A stretch of 64,000 nt of DNA, from contig NZ_BBJP01000013.1 in NCBI RefSeq assembly GCF_000739595.1, positions 62,001 to 126,000 of the forward strand, read 5' to 3'. Every line of letters begins with the position of its first letter. The stretch's first letter is position 1. This document shows, piece by piece, positions 53,648 to 62,497 of this stretch. Made by a program: the position numbers and the translations under genes. This stretch comes from Halorubrum halophilum (GTDB lineage: Archaea; Halobacteriota; Halobacteria; Halobacteriales; Haloferacaceae). The notes under the pieces are model-generated. The model was not told where the DNA came from. It did no database searches and saw only the letters and a list, made by a program, of their open reading frames with translations.

Positions 53648-54427
53648 TCAGTCGTCGTCCGCCCTCTCGCTGTCGGCGATCTGTTCGGCCCCGCGAATGA
53701 TACACACGTGCCCGCCGTCGGTCGTGTGGGTGAGGACGAGCCGTTCGCGCACCCGTCCGCCGTCGACGCAGTCGACCGTCGCCTCGCCGGTCCAGTACCC
53801 CTCTTCGGTGACCATCGGGAGGATCTCGTCGGTGAACCGCTCGACCTCGTCGTCGGGGTAGAACCGCTCCCAGTGGGTCCCGATCAGCGTCTCCCGCTCG
53901 ATCCCGTACACCGACGCGTACGCCTCGTTGGCGAAGAGGTACGTCCCGTCGGCGCCCAAGATCCCGATCGGCTCGCTCGCGGCCTCCAGCGCGGCGACGC
54001 TGCGCTCGACCTGCCGGCCGAGCCGATACCGATCGACCGCGTTGCGGAGCCGGTTGACGAGCATCTCGAACTGGTCGGCGCCCCCGCCCTTCTGGAGGTA
54101 GTCGGTGACGCCGGCGGAGATCGCCTCGCTGGCGACCTCCTCGCTCCCCTTCCCGGTGAAGAGGACGAAGGGAAACTCGGGATCGATCTCGCGAACGCGT
54201 TCGAGGAAGTCGATCCCGGTGCCGTCCGGGAGGTCGTAGTCAGAGACGACCGCGTCGAACGCCTCCTCGTCGAACCGCTCTGTGGCCGCCGCTACCGTTC
54301 GAACGGTCTCGTGGTCGATGGCTTCGTCGAGCCGGCCGAGGTACGTCGCGGTGAGATCAGCGAAGGCCGGGTCGTCTTCGACGTGGAGCAGCCGGGTCGT
54401 CGCCGTCGGCTCCGTCCCGTCGCGCAT
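53648..54427 (-). CDS. Response regulator with C-terminal PAS domain
   Basis: 259 residues. Receiver domain: LLHVEDDPAFADL (acidic pair), DAVVSDYDLPDGTGIDFL (phospho-acceptor Asp), VLFTGKGSEEVA (Thr) and YLQKGGG (Lys). PAS domain from about residue 150: ALEAASEPIGILGADGTYLFANEAYASVYGIERE. No kinase, HTH or other output domain follows, so it may relay signals by protein contacts or binding to a kinase. ATG 54427 is chosen; the frame upstream is antisense to mrp. It reads divergently from mrp. Confidence 0.9.
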   Translation of the reverse strand: MRDGTEPTATTRLLHVEDDPAFADLTATYLGRLDEAIDHETVRTVAAATERFDEEAFDAVVSDYDLPDGTGIDFLERVREIDPEFPFVLFTGKGSEEVASEAISAGVTDYLQKGGGADQFEMLVNRLRNAVDRYRLGRQVERSVAALEAASEPIGILGADGTYLFANEAYASVYGIERETLIGTHWERFYPDDEVERFTDEILPMVTEEGYWTGEATVDCVDGGRVRERLVLTHTTDGGHVCIIRGAEQIADSERADDD

Positions 54428-54502
54428 AACCGATTGCTTTTTCCTCACACCATAAGCACTTCGGGGATCGCACGGCGTTGAGCCGAGTCCTCCCGGCTCG
54501 CC

Positions 54503-54556
54503 CGAACTGCTCGAACTGTTCGAACCGGCCGAACTGCTCGAACCACCCGAACAAGA
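54503..54556. repeat. Six tandem 9-bp CGAAC-core repeats in a divergent promoter region
   Basis: Starting at 54503, CGAAC recurs exactly every 9 bases with a varying 4-base spacer (TGCT, TGTT, CGGC, TGCT, CACC, AAGA). TTCGAA-type palindromes arise at the joins. The array lies between the divergent response-regulator and mrp genes, about 75 bp from each start. Confidence 0.8.
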
Positions 54557-54631
54557 TCGAAGCGCGCGTGCTTCGCCGACCGGGACGCCCCGTACAGAAC
54601 CCTTATTCGACCCACGACCTTCCCTCCGGGC

Positions 54632-55669
54632 ATGAAGGAAGCGGACGTACGGGAGCGGCTCGCGGACGTGCGGGACCCCGACCTCGACGACGACATCGTC
54701 TCGCTCGGGCTGGTGAACGACATCGAGGTCGACGAGAGCGAGGTCCGCGTCTCGCTCGCGCTGGGCGCGCCCTTCTCCCCGCACGAGTCGGAGATCGCCG
54801 ACGACGTGCGCGAGGCGCTCGCGGACACCGGCCTCGACGTGGAGCTGTCGGCGTCGATCCCGGACGATCTGGACGCGGACGAGCAGGTGTTGCCGGGCGT
54901 GAAAAACGTGATCGCGGTCGCGTCCGGGAAGGGCGGCGTCGGCAAGTCGACGATGGCGGTCAACATCGCCGCGGGGCTCTCGGAGCTCGGAGCGCGCGTC
55001 GGGCTGTTCGACGCCGACGTGTACGGCCCGAACGTCCCGCGGATGGTGTCGGCCGAGGAGCGCCCGCAGACCGACGGCGAGACGATCGTCCCCCCCGAGC
55101 GCTTCGGCGTGAAGCTGATGAGCATGGACTTCCTCACCGGTGAGGACGACCCGGTCATCTGGCGCGGGCCGATGGTCCACAAGATCATCACCCAGCTCGT
55201 CGAGGACGTGGAGTGGGGCGAGCTCGACTATCTCGTGATGGACCTGCCGCCGGGGACGGGCGACACCCAGCTCACGATCCTCCAGACGCTCCCGCTGACG
55301 GGGGCCGTGATCGTCACGACCCCGCAGGAGGTCGCGCTCGACGACGCGGTGAAGGGGCTCCGGATGTTCGGCAAACACGACACGAACGTCCTCGGGATCG
55401 CGGAGAACATGGCGGGCTTCCGGTGTCCGGACTGCGGCGGCTTCCACGAGATATTCGGCTCCGGCGGCGGGAAGGCGCTCGCGCAGGAGCACGAGCTTCC
55501 CTTCCTCGGCGGCGTGCCGCTCGATCCCGCGGTCCGGACCGGCGGCGACGACGGCGAGCCGGTGGTCTTGGAGGAGGGTGAGACCGCGGACGCGTTCCGG
55601 GTGATCGTGGAGAACGTCGCGAACAACGCCGGCGTGGTGCGTCGCCGCGAGGTGAGCGGAGGGCAATGA
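54632..55669 (+). CDS. apbC: Mrp/NBP35-family iron-sulfur cluster carrier ATPase
   Basis: 345 residues. An N-terminal MIP18-like domain (VRERLADVRDPDLDDDIVSLGLVNDIEV) precedes the P-loop ATPase IAVASGKGGVGKSTMAVNIAAGL, followed by FDADVYGPNVPRM, YLVMDLPPGTGDTQLT and VTTPQEVALDDAVKGLRMF. The C-P-D-C pair in GFRCPDCGGFHEIFG binds the transferred cluster at the dimer interface. It assembles or delivers Fe-S clusters in the cytosol. Its stop overlaps the next gene by 4 bases. Confidence 0.96.
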   Translation: MKEADVRERLADVRDPDLDDDIVSLGLVNDIEVDESEVRVSLALGAPFSPHESEIADDVREALADTGLDVELSASIPDDLDADEQVLPGVKNVIAVASGKGGVGKSTMAVNIAAGLSELGARVGLFDADVYGPNVPRMVSAEERPQTDGETIVPPERFGVKLMSMDFLTGEDDPVIWRGPMVHKIITQLVEDVEWGELDYLVMDLPPGTGDTQLTILQTLPLTGAVIVTTPQEVALDDAVKGLRMFGKHDTNVLGIAENMAGFRCPDCGGFHEIFGSGGGKALAQEHELPFLGGVPLDPAVRTGGDDGEPVVLEEGETADAFRVIVENVANNAGVVRRREVSGGQ

Positions 55670-55995
55670 GCGGGGAAGACGAAGCCGACGAAGACGGCCG
55701 CGAGAGCGACGACCCCGCCGACCCCCTCGACGCGGCCGGCGTCGACCCGGTCGTCCCCGAGTCGGCCGCGGACGCGGCGGACGAGGGGTTCGCCGAGGAC
55801 GACGCGGTCCGGGAGTTCCTCCGCGAGATCGCGGCCGACGTGCGCGGCGACAGCTCCGAGAGCAAACAGCTCTCGGCGATCCTCTACCGCGTGTCGGACC
55901 TGTACGACTCGGAGGAGCAGACCTCCCCCGAGGAGATCTACCTGAACGTCCGGCACATCATGAAGATCAAGGAGCAGGGCGGGATCGAGCGATAG
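55666..55995 (+). CDS. Small acidic protein coupled to mrp
   Basis: 109 residues. The first 45 are almost all acidic; the rest is helical (DDAVREFLREIAADVRGDSSESKQLSAILYRVSDLYDSEEQTSPEEIYLNVRHIMKIKEQGGI). Translational overlap with mrp suggests a partner role in cluster assembly, but this is inference and I do not recognise the family. Hairpin element C starts about 95 bp after its stop. Confidence 0.8.
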   Translation: MSGEDEADEDGRESDDPADPLDAAGVDPVVPESAADAADEGFAEDDAVREFLREIAADVRGDSSESKQLSAILYRVSDLYDSEEQTSPEEIYLNVRHIMKIKEQGGIER

Positions 55996-56090
55996 GATGT
56001 GGTTGGCGGTGGAGCGGTCGGCTGGGAGGATTTATTCGGTCGCATTTATACGGATTTCACGGGTATCGTAGTGAATACCTTCGAAGCACC

Positions 56091-56398
56091 AGTCGCTCGC
56101 TTATAAGTGTCTGCTGGAAGATCGGCAGCAAACGTCTTCAAAGCCCCAGCCGCGACGGCTCGCGCGCCTTGTTGTGCTCCTCGCTCATTCGCTCCGCTCA
56201 CTCGCTGCGGTGCTTACTGCGGCGTGCTTCGCCCTCGCGACTGCCCCTTTGAGTCCCGCCTCGCACAGCACCGCACCTCACGCCTCCCCAGCCTCGTCGG
56301 CCGGCCTCCGCTTCGCTCCGGCCGCCCGATTCCCTCGCGCGTGCTCTTCGCGCCCAGTGGGCGCTCAGAGGCACGCGCCACCGCAGTTCATTTATAAG
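56091..56398 (+). repeat. Multi-hairpin intergenic element, copy C, with one 57-bp leader unit
   Basis: AGTCGCTCGCTTATAA at 56091 is followed 57 bp later by AGCCGCG at 56148, as in copy A. Stems: 56147-56155 with 56234-56242 (one G-T pair); 56298-56304 with 56318-56324 (CGGCCGG and complement, sequence unlike A and B); and a CGCGTGC/GCACGCG pair around 56337-56378. Shared blocks: CTGCCCCTTTGAGTCCC and CACGCCTCCCCAGCCTCGTCGG. It ends ACGCGCCACCGC then TTATAAG at 56392-56398. It lacks the GAGGGACC hairpin of A and B. No credible gene lies inside. Confidence 0.85.
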
Positions 56399-56432
56399 CC
56401 TGAGAGGTCAGATTCCGGCCTCACCCGCTTGT

Positions 56433-56900
56433 TCACACCCGCTCGTCGAGCACCGTCTCGTCGCCGTGGCGGACTTCGACGCGTTCCGGAACGGCCGCCT
56501 CCGTGAATTCGACGGCGATCTCGTAGGGATGCGTTTGGCCGATATCGGAGCACGGGCCGCCGTCCCAGTCGGGATCGTCCTCGGTGGTCAGCCGGAGCAG
56601 TAGGCGGTCGGCGTCGAGGTCGGCCTCGATCAGGTCGACGCGGTAGCAGTCCCGCGATCCGCCGAACAACCACCCCCTGACGGTGACGCGCGGCGGGTCG
56701 GCGTCGACCGCGCGGAGCAAGACGGGGGTGTCACTGAAACTCGGCTCGTCGGGTTCGAACTCGTCAGTGTGCTCGCGGCGGAAGGTCACTTCCGCGCCGT
56801 CGACGGTTTCCGGAATCTCGCCCCACGGCGGAGTCGGACACCCCGCGATCGAGGCGGTCGAGACAGCGGCCGCGGTCGAGAGGAGGGCTCTGCGGCGCAT
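56433..56900 (-). CDS. Predicted small lipoprotein
   Basis: 155 residues. [21 protein letters not shown] gives a Tat/Sec-type signal with a lipobox ending A-G-C at residue 21. The mature part has two cysteines (RDCYRV and GGPCSD) that may form a disulfide, and a beta-rich pattern ending [30 protein letters not shown]. Function unknown. The start at 56900 is used; the longer upstream frame overlaps the divergent CobW promoter region. Confidence 0.82.
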   Translation of the reverse strand: MRRRALLSTAAAVSTASIAGCPTPPWGEIPETVDGAEVTFRREHTDEFEPDEPSFSDTPVLLRAVDADPPRVTVRGWLFGGSRDCYRVDLIEADLDADRLLLRLTTEDDPDWDGGPCSDIGQTHPYEIAVEFTEAAVPERVEVRHGDETVLDERV

Positions 56901-56997
56901 AGTGGAGGGCCTCCCGGCGGCCATGGTAAACTTTGTGACGGGTGGAATCCCACCGATCGATCGTTTCATACTGATAGCACGTCTCACGGTAACACAC

Positions 56998-58122
56998 ATG
57001 AGCGACGACCGAATTCCCGTGACCGTTCTCAGCGGGTACCTCGGCGCCGGGAAGACGACGATGGTGAATCACCTGCTCGCGAATCCCGGCGACAGGCGGA
57101 TCGCCGTCATCTTAAACGACATGGGCGAGGTGAACGTCGACGCCGAGCTCGTCGCGCGCGAGAACGACGACGAGGGGATCGTCGACCTCTCGAACGGCTG
57201 CATCTGCTGTCGGCTGCAGGACGACCTGCTGAGCGAGGCCGCGGCGCTCGCGGAGTCCCGCGAGTTTGACTACCTCCTCGTCGAGTCGTCGGGCATCTCC
57301 GAGCCGATCCCGATCGCGCGGGCGTTCACGGAGGGGACCGAGGACAGCGAGGTCGACCCGACCGAGCGCTTCCGGCTCGACACGATGGTGACCGTCCTCG
57401 ACACCTACGGGTTCTGGAAGGAGTTCGACGCCGGGGAGAGCCTGCCGGGCGACGGGGAGTCGACCGCGGACCGCCCCCTCGCGGACGTGCTCGTCGAGGG
57501 GATCGAGTTCTGCGACGTGCTCGTGCTGAACAAGACGGACATGGTCCCCGACGACGTGCTCGACGAGATCGAGTCGGTCGCCGACCGTCTCGGTCCCCGA
57601 GCGAAGCGGATCCGGACGAGCTACTCCGAGGTCGACCCGGACGACGTGCTCGACACCGGGCGGTTCGACTTCGAGACGGCCAAGCGGTCGCCGGGGTGGA
57701 AGCGGGCGATCGCCGAGAGCGAGGGCGGCGGTCACGAACACGGAGGGGAGGGAGAGAGTCACGCGCACGACCACGCCGAGGGCGCCGCCGCGGCCCACGG
57801 GGTCGACTCGTTCGTCTACCGCTCCGGCGACGCCCTCGATCCCGAGTCGTTTGCGGAGTGGCTCGACGACTGGGACGGCGCGATCGTGCGGGCGAAAGGG
57901 GTCGCCAACGTCGCGGGCACCGACGAGGTCATCGGCGTGAGTCAGGCCGGGCCTTCGGTGCAGGCGGGACCGATCGGCGAGTGGGGCCCCGACGACGATC
58001 GCCGCTCGCGGCTCGTGTTCATCGGCAGCGAGATGGACGAAGCGCGGATCCGCGGGGAGCTCGACGGGCTGGCGACGACCGACGCCGACGAGGCGTCGGC
58101 CGCCGACGCCTTCCCGCTGTGA
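56998..58122 (+). CDS. CobW/COG0523-family GTPase metal chaperone
   Basis: 374 residues. G1 [16 protein letters not shown], the metal-binding C-x-C-C in [30 protein letters not shown] (G3-like) and VLNKTDMV (G4). A His-rich insert ([11 protein letters not shown] and SHAHDHAEG, about residues 240-262) and a C-terminal CobW_C domain ([17 protein letters not shown]) follow. COG0523 proteins hand zinc, cobalt or other metals to client enzymes. The His-rich loop suggests zinc or nickel; the exact metal cannot be read. Two small Cys/His proteins lie just downstream. Confidence 0.94.
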   Translation: MSDDRIPVTVLSGYLGAGKTTMVNHLLANPGDRRIAVILNDMGEVNVDAELVARENDDEGIVDLSNGCICCRLQDDLLSEAAALAESREFDYLLVESSGISEPIPIARAFTEGTEDSEVDPTERFRLDTMVTVLDTYGFWKEFDAGESLPGDGESTADRPLADVLVEGIEFCDVLVLNKTDMVPDDVLDEIESVADRLGPRAKRIRTSYSEVDPDDVLDTGRFDFETAKRSPGWKRAIAESEGGGHEHGGEGESHAHDHAEGAAAAHGVDSFVYRSGDALDPESFAEWLDDWDGAIVRAKGVANVAGTDEVIGVSQAGPSVQAGPIGEWGPDDDRRSRLVFIGSEMDEARIRGELDGLATTDADEASAADAFPL

Positions 58123-58143
58123 GGCCGCGCTAACGCTGTCGAG

Positions 58144-58296
58144 TCAGATCCCCAGTTCCGCCTGCAGGTCGTCCCAGTCCTCGTGGAACCCGTGGGTGGA
58201 CTCGGTCTCGGCGCCGACCGCCGACTGGTAGACGTCGTCGTACTTCAACAGCTCCCCCCAGCCGTCGTGGAACGCCCAGTTGCAGTACTTACACAT
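58144..58296 (-). CDS. 50-residue CxxC small protein
   Basis: Starting MCKYCNWAFHDGWGELLKYDD, the C-x2-C pair and two later histidines could hold a metal. The C-terminal half is acidic (FHEDWDDLQAELGI). An ATG at 58323 would add nine residues (MSVPRVAVR). Small zinc-finger-like proteins of this size are frequent in haloarchaea. It converges with the CobW gene, 21 bp away. Confidence 0.7.
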   Translation of the reverse strand: MCKYCNWAFHDGWGELLKYDDVYQSAVGAETESTHGFHEDWDDLQAELGI

Positions 58297-58435
58297 ACGG
58301 ACCGCAACGCGCGGGACCGACATACCGGTTTCGGCGGGTCGGACGCGGAGACTGCGCTCTCCGAGCGCCGACAGAGTGAACCCCGCTCGTGGCGTACGGT
58401 ACCTATCAACGCGGTCAAGCCGCGACGAGACACTC

Positions 58436-58603
58436 ATGGTCACCTACAGGCGCGGCGGACACGTGCAGGGGAGCGACGACGCGGTCGAACGCACCTGCAA
58501 GCACTGCGGTTGGCACTGCGTCGCCGACGGCTACCCGGAGCTCGTCGGGCGGTACCAGTCCCACCTCCGGGACGAACACCCGAAGGCGTGGCTCCGAGCC
58601 TGA
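58436..58603 (+). CDS. 55-residue zinc-finger protein
   Basis: MVTYRRGGHVQG, then C-K-H-C-G-W-H-C and later Y-Q-S-H-L-R-D-E-H give a C-x2-C...H-x4-H pattern close to a C2H2 finger. It may bind DNA, RNA or a protein partner. It is divergent from the small CxxC gene, with the two starts about 140 bp apart. Confidence 0.75.
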   Translation: MVTYRRGGHVQGSDDAVERTCKHCGWHCVADGYPELVGRYQSHLRDEHPKAWLRA

Positions 58604-58659
58604 TCGTCCTCGGGGTCTAAAAAGTCGGAACGCGGGCGGCGAGGCCTCGCCTCGACGGT

Positions 58660-59829
58660 TCAGGGTTCGAGCAGAACTTTCGTGACGCCCTCCTCGCGGG
58701 CGTCGAACGCCTCGTACATCTCCGGCGCCTCGTCGAGGTTGACGCGGTGGGAGACGACCCAGCTCGGGTCGGCACGGCCCTCGATGATCATGTCGCGGAG
58801 GTACCGGTTGTACGCCTTCACGTTACACTGGCCCGTGCCGCACTTGAGCCCCTTCTCGAAGAACTTCCCGAAGTCGATGCCGAGCCGCCCCTGCGCGGCC
58901 ATGTCGTCGGGCGCGCCCGGGTCCTCCGGCACGTAGAGCCCGGGGATACCGAGCTCGCCCGTCGGTCGGACCACGCGGATGAGGTTGTTGATCACGACCG
59001 CCGGGTTCTCCTTGGCCGGCTGGTAGGAGTAGTCCTCGGTGTCGGTGTCGACGTCGTCGGGGTCGGTCGCCTGATACCCGACCGCGTCGACGCCCTTGTC
59101 GACCATCCCGCCGTGCTCCTCGATGATCTGGTCGACCGGGTCACCCTCGGAGAAGTCGATCGCGTGGGCGTCGCAGTGCTCCTCGGCCAGCTCCAGCCGG
59201 CTCGGCACCTGATCGACGATGTATATCTCGGCGGCGCCCTTGAGCTTCGCGCTGTAGGCGGCCATCAGTCCGACCGGGCCGGCGCCGAAGATGGCGACGG
59301 ACTCGCCCGATTCGAGGTTCGCCAGTTCGGTGCCGTGCCACCCCGTCGGGAAGATGTCCGCGAGCAGCGAGAACGAGTCCTCGTGTTCGCGCCCCTCGGG
59401 CAGTTTCAGCGCGTTGTGGTCGGCGTACGGGACGCGCAGTTTTTCGGCCTGTCCGCCCGGATACGGGCCCATCGCGACGTATCCGTACGCCCCGCCGGCG
59501 AAGCCGGGGTTGACGTTGGTACAGAAGCCGGTGTACCCCTCCTCGCAGTTCTGACAGAACCCGCAGGAGACGTTGAACGGCATCACGACACGGTCCCCCT
59601 CTTCCAGCGTCGAGACAGCCTCGCCGACCTCGGAGACGATTCCCATGTTCTCGTGACCGAACACGATCCCCTCTTCGGCGGCGGTCCGTCCCTCGTACAT
59701 GTGGAGGTCCGAGCCACAGATACAGGAGGTCGTGATGTCGACCACGACGTCGTTCGGGTGTTCTATCTCCGGGTCATCGACTTCTTCGACGGCCACGTCG
59801 TACGGGCCTTGGTATACAACAGCTCTCAT
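58660..59829 (-). CDS. Zinc-dependent dehydrogenase, glutathione-independent formaldehyde dehydrogenase-like
   Basis: 389 residues. Catalytic zinc: SCICGSDLHMYEGRTAAEEGIVFGHENMGIV; structural zinc cluster CGFCQNCEEGYTGFC; NAD-binding VAIFGAGPVGLMAAYSAKLKGAAEIYIVDQV. The GYVAMGPYPGGQAEKLRVPYAD and PTGWHGTELANLESG stretches are typical of FdhA-like enzymes that oxidise formaldehyde without glutathione. It may detoxify aldehydes; the substrate is inferred. The upstream 90 bp is strongly AT-rich. Confidence 0.92.
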   Translation of the reverse strand: MRAVVYQGPYDVAVEEVDDPEIEHPNDVVVDITTSCICGSDLHMYEGRTAAEEGIVFGHENMGIVSEVGEAVSTLEEGDRVVMPFNVSCGFCQNCEEGYTGFCTNVNPGFAGGAYGYVAMGPYPGGQAEKLRVPYADHNALKLPEGREHEDSFSLLADIFPTGWHGTELANLESGESVAIFGAGPVGLMAAYSAKLKGAAEIYIVDQVPSRLELAEEHCDAHAIDFSEGDPVDQIIEEHGGMVDKGVDAVGYQATDPDDVDTDTEDYSYQPAKENPAVVINNLIRVVRPTGELGIPGLYVPEDPGAPDDMAAQGRLGIDFGKFFEKGLKCGTGQCNVKAYNRYLRDMIIEGRADPSWVVSHRVNLDEAPEMYEAFDAREEGVTKVLLEP

Positions 59830-59834
59830 GTGTG

Positions 59835-59925
59835 ATCCGTGTGATCAATGGGCTGCATGTATTCTAAACGTTTTTACATGATATTATACTATTAATAAAC
59901 TAAGGTATAATTTAATTATGCGAGA
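59835..59925 (-). promoter_or_regulatory. AT-rich control region upstream of the dehydrogenase
   Basis: About 90 bp that is far richer in A+T than its surroundings, with several TATA-like runs (TATTCTAAAC, TATTATACTATTAATAAA, TATAATTTAATTA) and dyad TGTGATCCGTGTGATCA near the start codon. It likely carries the promoter and possibly an operator of the minus-strand dehydrogenase. Confidence 0.4.
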
Positions 59926-60052
59926 CTCGTTCGCGCATTCCGCCGGAGACGAGAAACGAGCGGCCGAATTGGCCGGCCCTGACCGCCGGACCGATCCGAG
60001 CCACGTCTAGTCTTCCGAAATGACTATGCCCGGTCCCGATGAATCGGGAGGT

Positions 60053-60370
60053 ATGGACTGGCCACACGACCCCGACGGCGAACAGGGGAGCGAGGGCAGG
60101 CGGCAGTACGGACATGCGGTGCTCGCGAAGAAGATCGACGAAGGGGAAGATTTCCCGCTGTCGGCCGCCGACTACGTCGAGCAGTACGGCGACCACCCGA
60201 TCCGGATCGACTTCGAGACCGTCGTTTCCGTCGAGGAGATCTTCGAGCACGTCGAGAAGGAGGAGTTCGCGGACTTCGTCGAGTTCCACCAAGAGCTCGG
60301 CCGCGCGATGCGCGAGAACGGCTACTGGTTCTACGAGGGCGCCGAGCAGTTCGTCGACGGCAGCGCGTAG
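60053..60370 (+). CDS. DUF5785 family protein
   Basis: 105 residues beginning MDWPHDPDGEQGSEGRRQYGHAVLAKKIDEGEDFPLSA, then YVEQYGDHPIRIDFETVVSVEEIFEHVEKEEFADFVEFHQELGRAMRENGYWFYEGAEQFV. This matches haloarchaeal DUF5785 proteins of unknown function. An ATG at 60020 would add 11 residues, but a GGGAGG ribosome-binding-like run just before 60053 supports the shorter start. Confidence 0.82.
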   Translation: MDWPHDPDGEQGSEGRRQYGHAVLAKKIDEGEDFPLSAADYVEQYGDHPIRIDFETVVSVEEIFEHVEKEEFADFVEFHQELGRAMRENGYWFYEGAEQFVDGSA

Positions 60371-60395
60371 GCGGTCTCGCTCTTTTGACCGGATC

Positions 60396-61838
60396 TCACC
60401 GACTCTCGCCGGCGATCCCCCTCCGGTTCCGGATCTCGATCCGACCTTCGATTCGCGGGTCGATCCCGCGTTCCCGAGCGTAGTCGGCGAGCACCTCGTA
60501 CTGGATATCACCCTCGTCGATCCGGTGGCGCTGCGCGAGCGTCGGGAACTCGTGGTCGGAGTGGAGCAGGTACTCCGAGACGGCGACGGTGTAGCGCGCC
60601 TCGGGGTCGATCGGCTCGCCGCCGACGGCGGCCTCCAGAAGGAGCTCGGCGTCGGCGTCCCAGACGACTCGGGCGTTCGAGACGTGGCCGTGCCACCAGT
60701 CGTCCTCGCCGAAGTCCACGTCGGGCGCGGCCATCTCGCGGAGCACGTCCCGAAGCTCCGCGCCGGTAACGGACGCGAGCGTTACGGGTTCTTCGAACGG
60801 AATCAGGCTGATCAGGTCGGCCTTCGTCACGTCGCCGTGCCACGGGTTGCCCTGTCGGAGCCCGCCCGCGTTCGACAGCCCCACGTCGGCGTCGAGGGCC
60901 CAGCGGAACGCGTCCGCGACGAAGTTGCCGACGCGGCACTCCCCGCCGTGGACGACCTCGCCGTCACGCTCGATCGGCTCAGCGACCCGGTCGACGGCCT
61001 CGTCGAGGTCGGCGGCGGCCATCCGCTCTTCGAGGGCGGCCTCCAGCCCGGCGATTGGCTCGGCGCCGTCCGGCTCGTGGAGGGTCGCGGTGGGGGCGGA
61101 CTCCCCCTCGGCGTCTCCCCCCCGGCCGTCTCTCGTCCCGCCGAACTCGACCTCGACGACAGCCTCGCCGTTGACGCCGGGGCGGACCAGCAGGGTGTCG
61201 GTCACGCGCTCGTTGCGCGGGCTGTGAATGTGCCCGCCGAGAACCGCGTCCACGTCGAGCTCGCGGGCGAGGTCGTCGTCGCCCGCGCCGAGATGGGAGA
61301 GGACGACGGCGTAGTCGAGGCCGTCACCGCTTTCGGCGGCATCGGCGCGCATCTCGACGAGCGCGTCCCGCGCGGCGGCGACGGGGTCGTCGAACGAGAG
61401 GTCGGCGGCCATCGGATTCAACGAGTCGGTCGCGGGGTCGGTGACACCGACGAATCCGACGGTCGCGCCGTCGATCCGCCGCGTCGTCCACGGGACGACG
61501 CCCTCGTCGCGGCCGAAGGGGTTCCCGTCCTCGTCGCGGACGTTCGCGGAGACGAAGGTCGCGGTGGCGTCGTCGACGAGCCCGCGAAGCGGGTCCGGCC
61601 CGTAGTCGAACTCGTGGTTGCCGAACGTGTCGAGGACGGTGTCGGTCGCGGCGTAGAAGTCGAGGACCTGCCGACCGGTCGCGACCAGCGAGAGGACCCC
61701 CGGCGCGGTGGTGTCGCCGGTGGCGACGACGGCGGCGTCCGGGCCCGAGAGCTCCCGGATCCGGCCGGCGAGGCGGGCCGCCCGCTTGGGGGCGTCGAAG
61801 ACGTTCTCGATGTCGGAGTAGTGAACGAGGCGGACCAT
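60396..61838 (-). CDS. 5'-nucleotidase / UDP-sugar hydrolase-type metallophosphatase
   Basis: 480 residues. The metallophosphatase domain (about 1-230) has VHYSDIENVFD (where the usual D-x-H reads D-I-E), VVATGDTTAPGVL, DTFGNHEFDYGPD, VLSHLGAGD and VLGGHIHSP. The C-terminal 5'-nucleotidase domain has GGECRVGNFVADAFRWALDADVGLSNAGGLRQG and DLISLIPFEEPV. No signal peptide is visible, unlike bacterial UshA, so it acts in the cytoplasm or leaves by an unrecognised route. An acidic insert lies near residues 255-275. Confidence 0.92.
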   Translation of the reverse strand: MVRLVHYSDIENVFDAPKRAARLAGRIRELSGPDAAVVATGDTTAPGVLSLVATGRQVLDFYAATDTVLDTFGNHEFDYGPDPLRGLVDDATATFVSANVRDEDGNPFGRDEGVVPWTTRRIDGATVGFVGVTDPATDSLNPMAADLSFDDPVAAARDALVEMRADAAESGDGLDYAVVLSHLGAGDDDLARELDVDAVLGGHIHSPRNERVTDTLLVRPGVNGEAVVEVEFGGTRDGRGGDAEGESAPTATLHEPDGAEPIAGLEAALEERMAAADLDEAVDRVAEPIERDGEVVHGGECRVGNFVADAFRWALDADVGLSNAGGLRQGNPWHGDVTKADLISLIPFEEPVTLASVTGAELRDVLREMAAPDVDFGEDDWWHGHVSNARVVWDADAELLLEAAVGGEPIDPEARYTVAVSEYLLHSDHEFPTLAQRHRIDEGDIQYEVLADYARERGIDPRIEGRIEIRNRRGIAGESR

Positions 61839-62005
61839 TGGACGTGGAAGAGGAAGGGCGAGCGACGCTTAAAAAGCGCGGAGTTCGAGTGGCGGGTCGT
61901 CGCCGTTGTGCGCCGCGGCGGATCGGTCGAACCGTCACGAACGCCGTAAGTGAGGCGGGTCCACCCCCGTGATCCCCGCTCGCACACGCGCAGGACATTG
62001 AAAGC

Positions 62006-62128
62006 GCTTTTATGGATGTCCGGACTACGTCGCTTCACAGCCTCTGCGGGGTTGATGATGTGCCGTGCCGTTAGGGATCGACCACGGTACGAGCACGCGA
62101 GCCCGCGCGGAGGATAGGTGAACAACAT
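62006..62128 (+). promoter_or_regulatory. Promoter and long leader of the L7Ae operon
   Basis: GCTTTTATGG at 62006-62015 is the only TATA-like box; a start near 62035 would leave a leader of about 90 bases. It ends with GGAGGATAGGTG, a ribosome-binding-like run, about 10 bases before ATG 62129. The leader contains TTGATGATG, with the UGAUGA core of a kink-turn/C box. The preceding 160 bp (61839-62005) holds the divergent nucleotidase promoter and no gene. Confidence 0.5.
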
Positions 62129-62491
62129 ATGCCCGTTTACGTAGACTACGAAACCCCAGCCGACCTCGCAGAGCGATCGCTTGAGGCGCTCGAGGTCGCC
62201 CGAGACACCGGTACCGTGAAGAAAGGAACCAACGAGACCACGAAGGCCGTCGAGCGCGGCAACGCGGACCTCGTCATCGTCGCCGAGGACGTCTCCCCCG
62301 AAGAGATCGTGATGCACCTCCCCGAACTCGCGGAGGAGAAGGGCATCCCGGTCGTCTTCGTCGACACGCAGGACGAAGTCGGCCACGCCGCCGGCCTCGA
62401 AGTCGGCTCGGCCGCCGCCGCCATCATCGACGCCGGCGACGCCGACGACGACGTCGAGGACATCGGCGAGAAGGTCGCGGAGCTTCGATAA
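62129..62491 (+). CDS. rpl7ae: 50S ribosomal protein L7Ae
   Basis: 120 residues: [87 protein letters not shown]. The [14 protein letters not shown] segment is the kink-turn RNA-binding site. Besides the ribosome it joins C/D and H/ACA guide complexes and RNase P. It heads the conserved L7Ae-S28e-L24e-Ndk operon. Confidence 0.97.
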   Translation: MPVYVDYETPADLAERSLEALEVARDTGTVKKGTNETTKAVERGNADLVIVAEDVSPEEIVMHLPELAEEKGIPVVFVDTQDEVGHAAGLEVGSAAAAIIDAGDADDDVEDIGEKVAELR

Positions 62492-62497
62492 CCACCC

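Noticed and set aside
53648-55666. A 672-residue minus-strand frame joining the response regulator to sequence antisense to mrp
   Set aside because: The N-terminal 400 residues are the complement of the well-supported mrp gene; the receiver domain begins just after ATG 54427.
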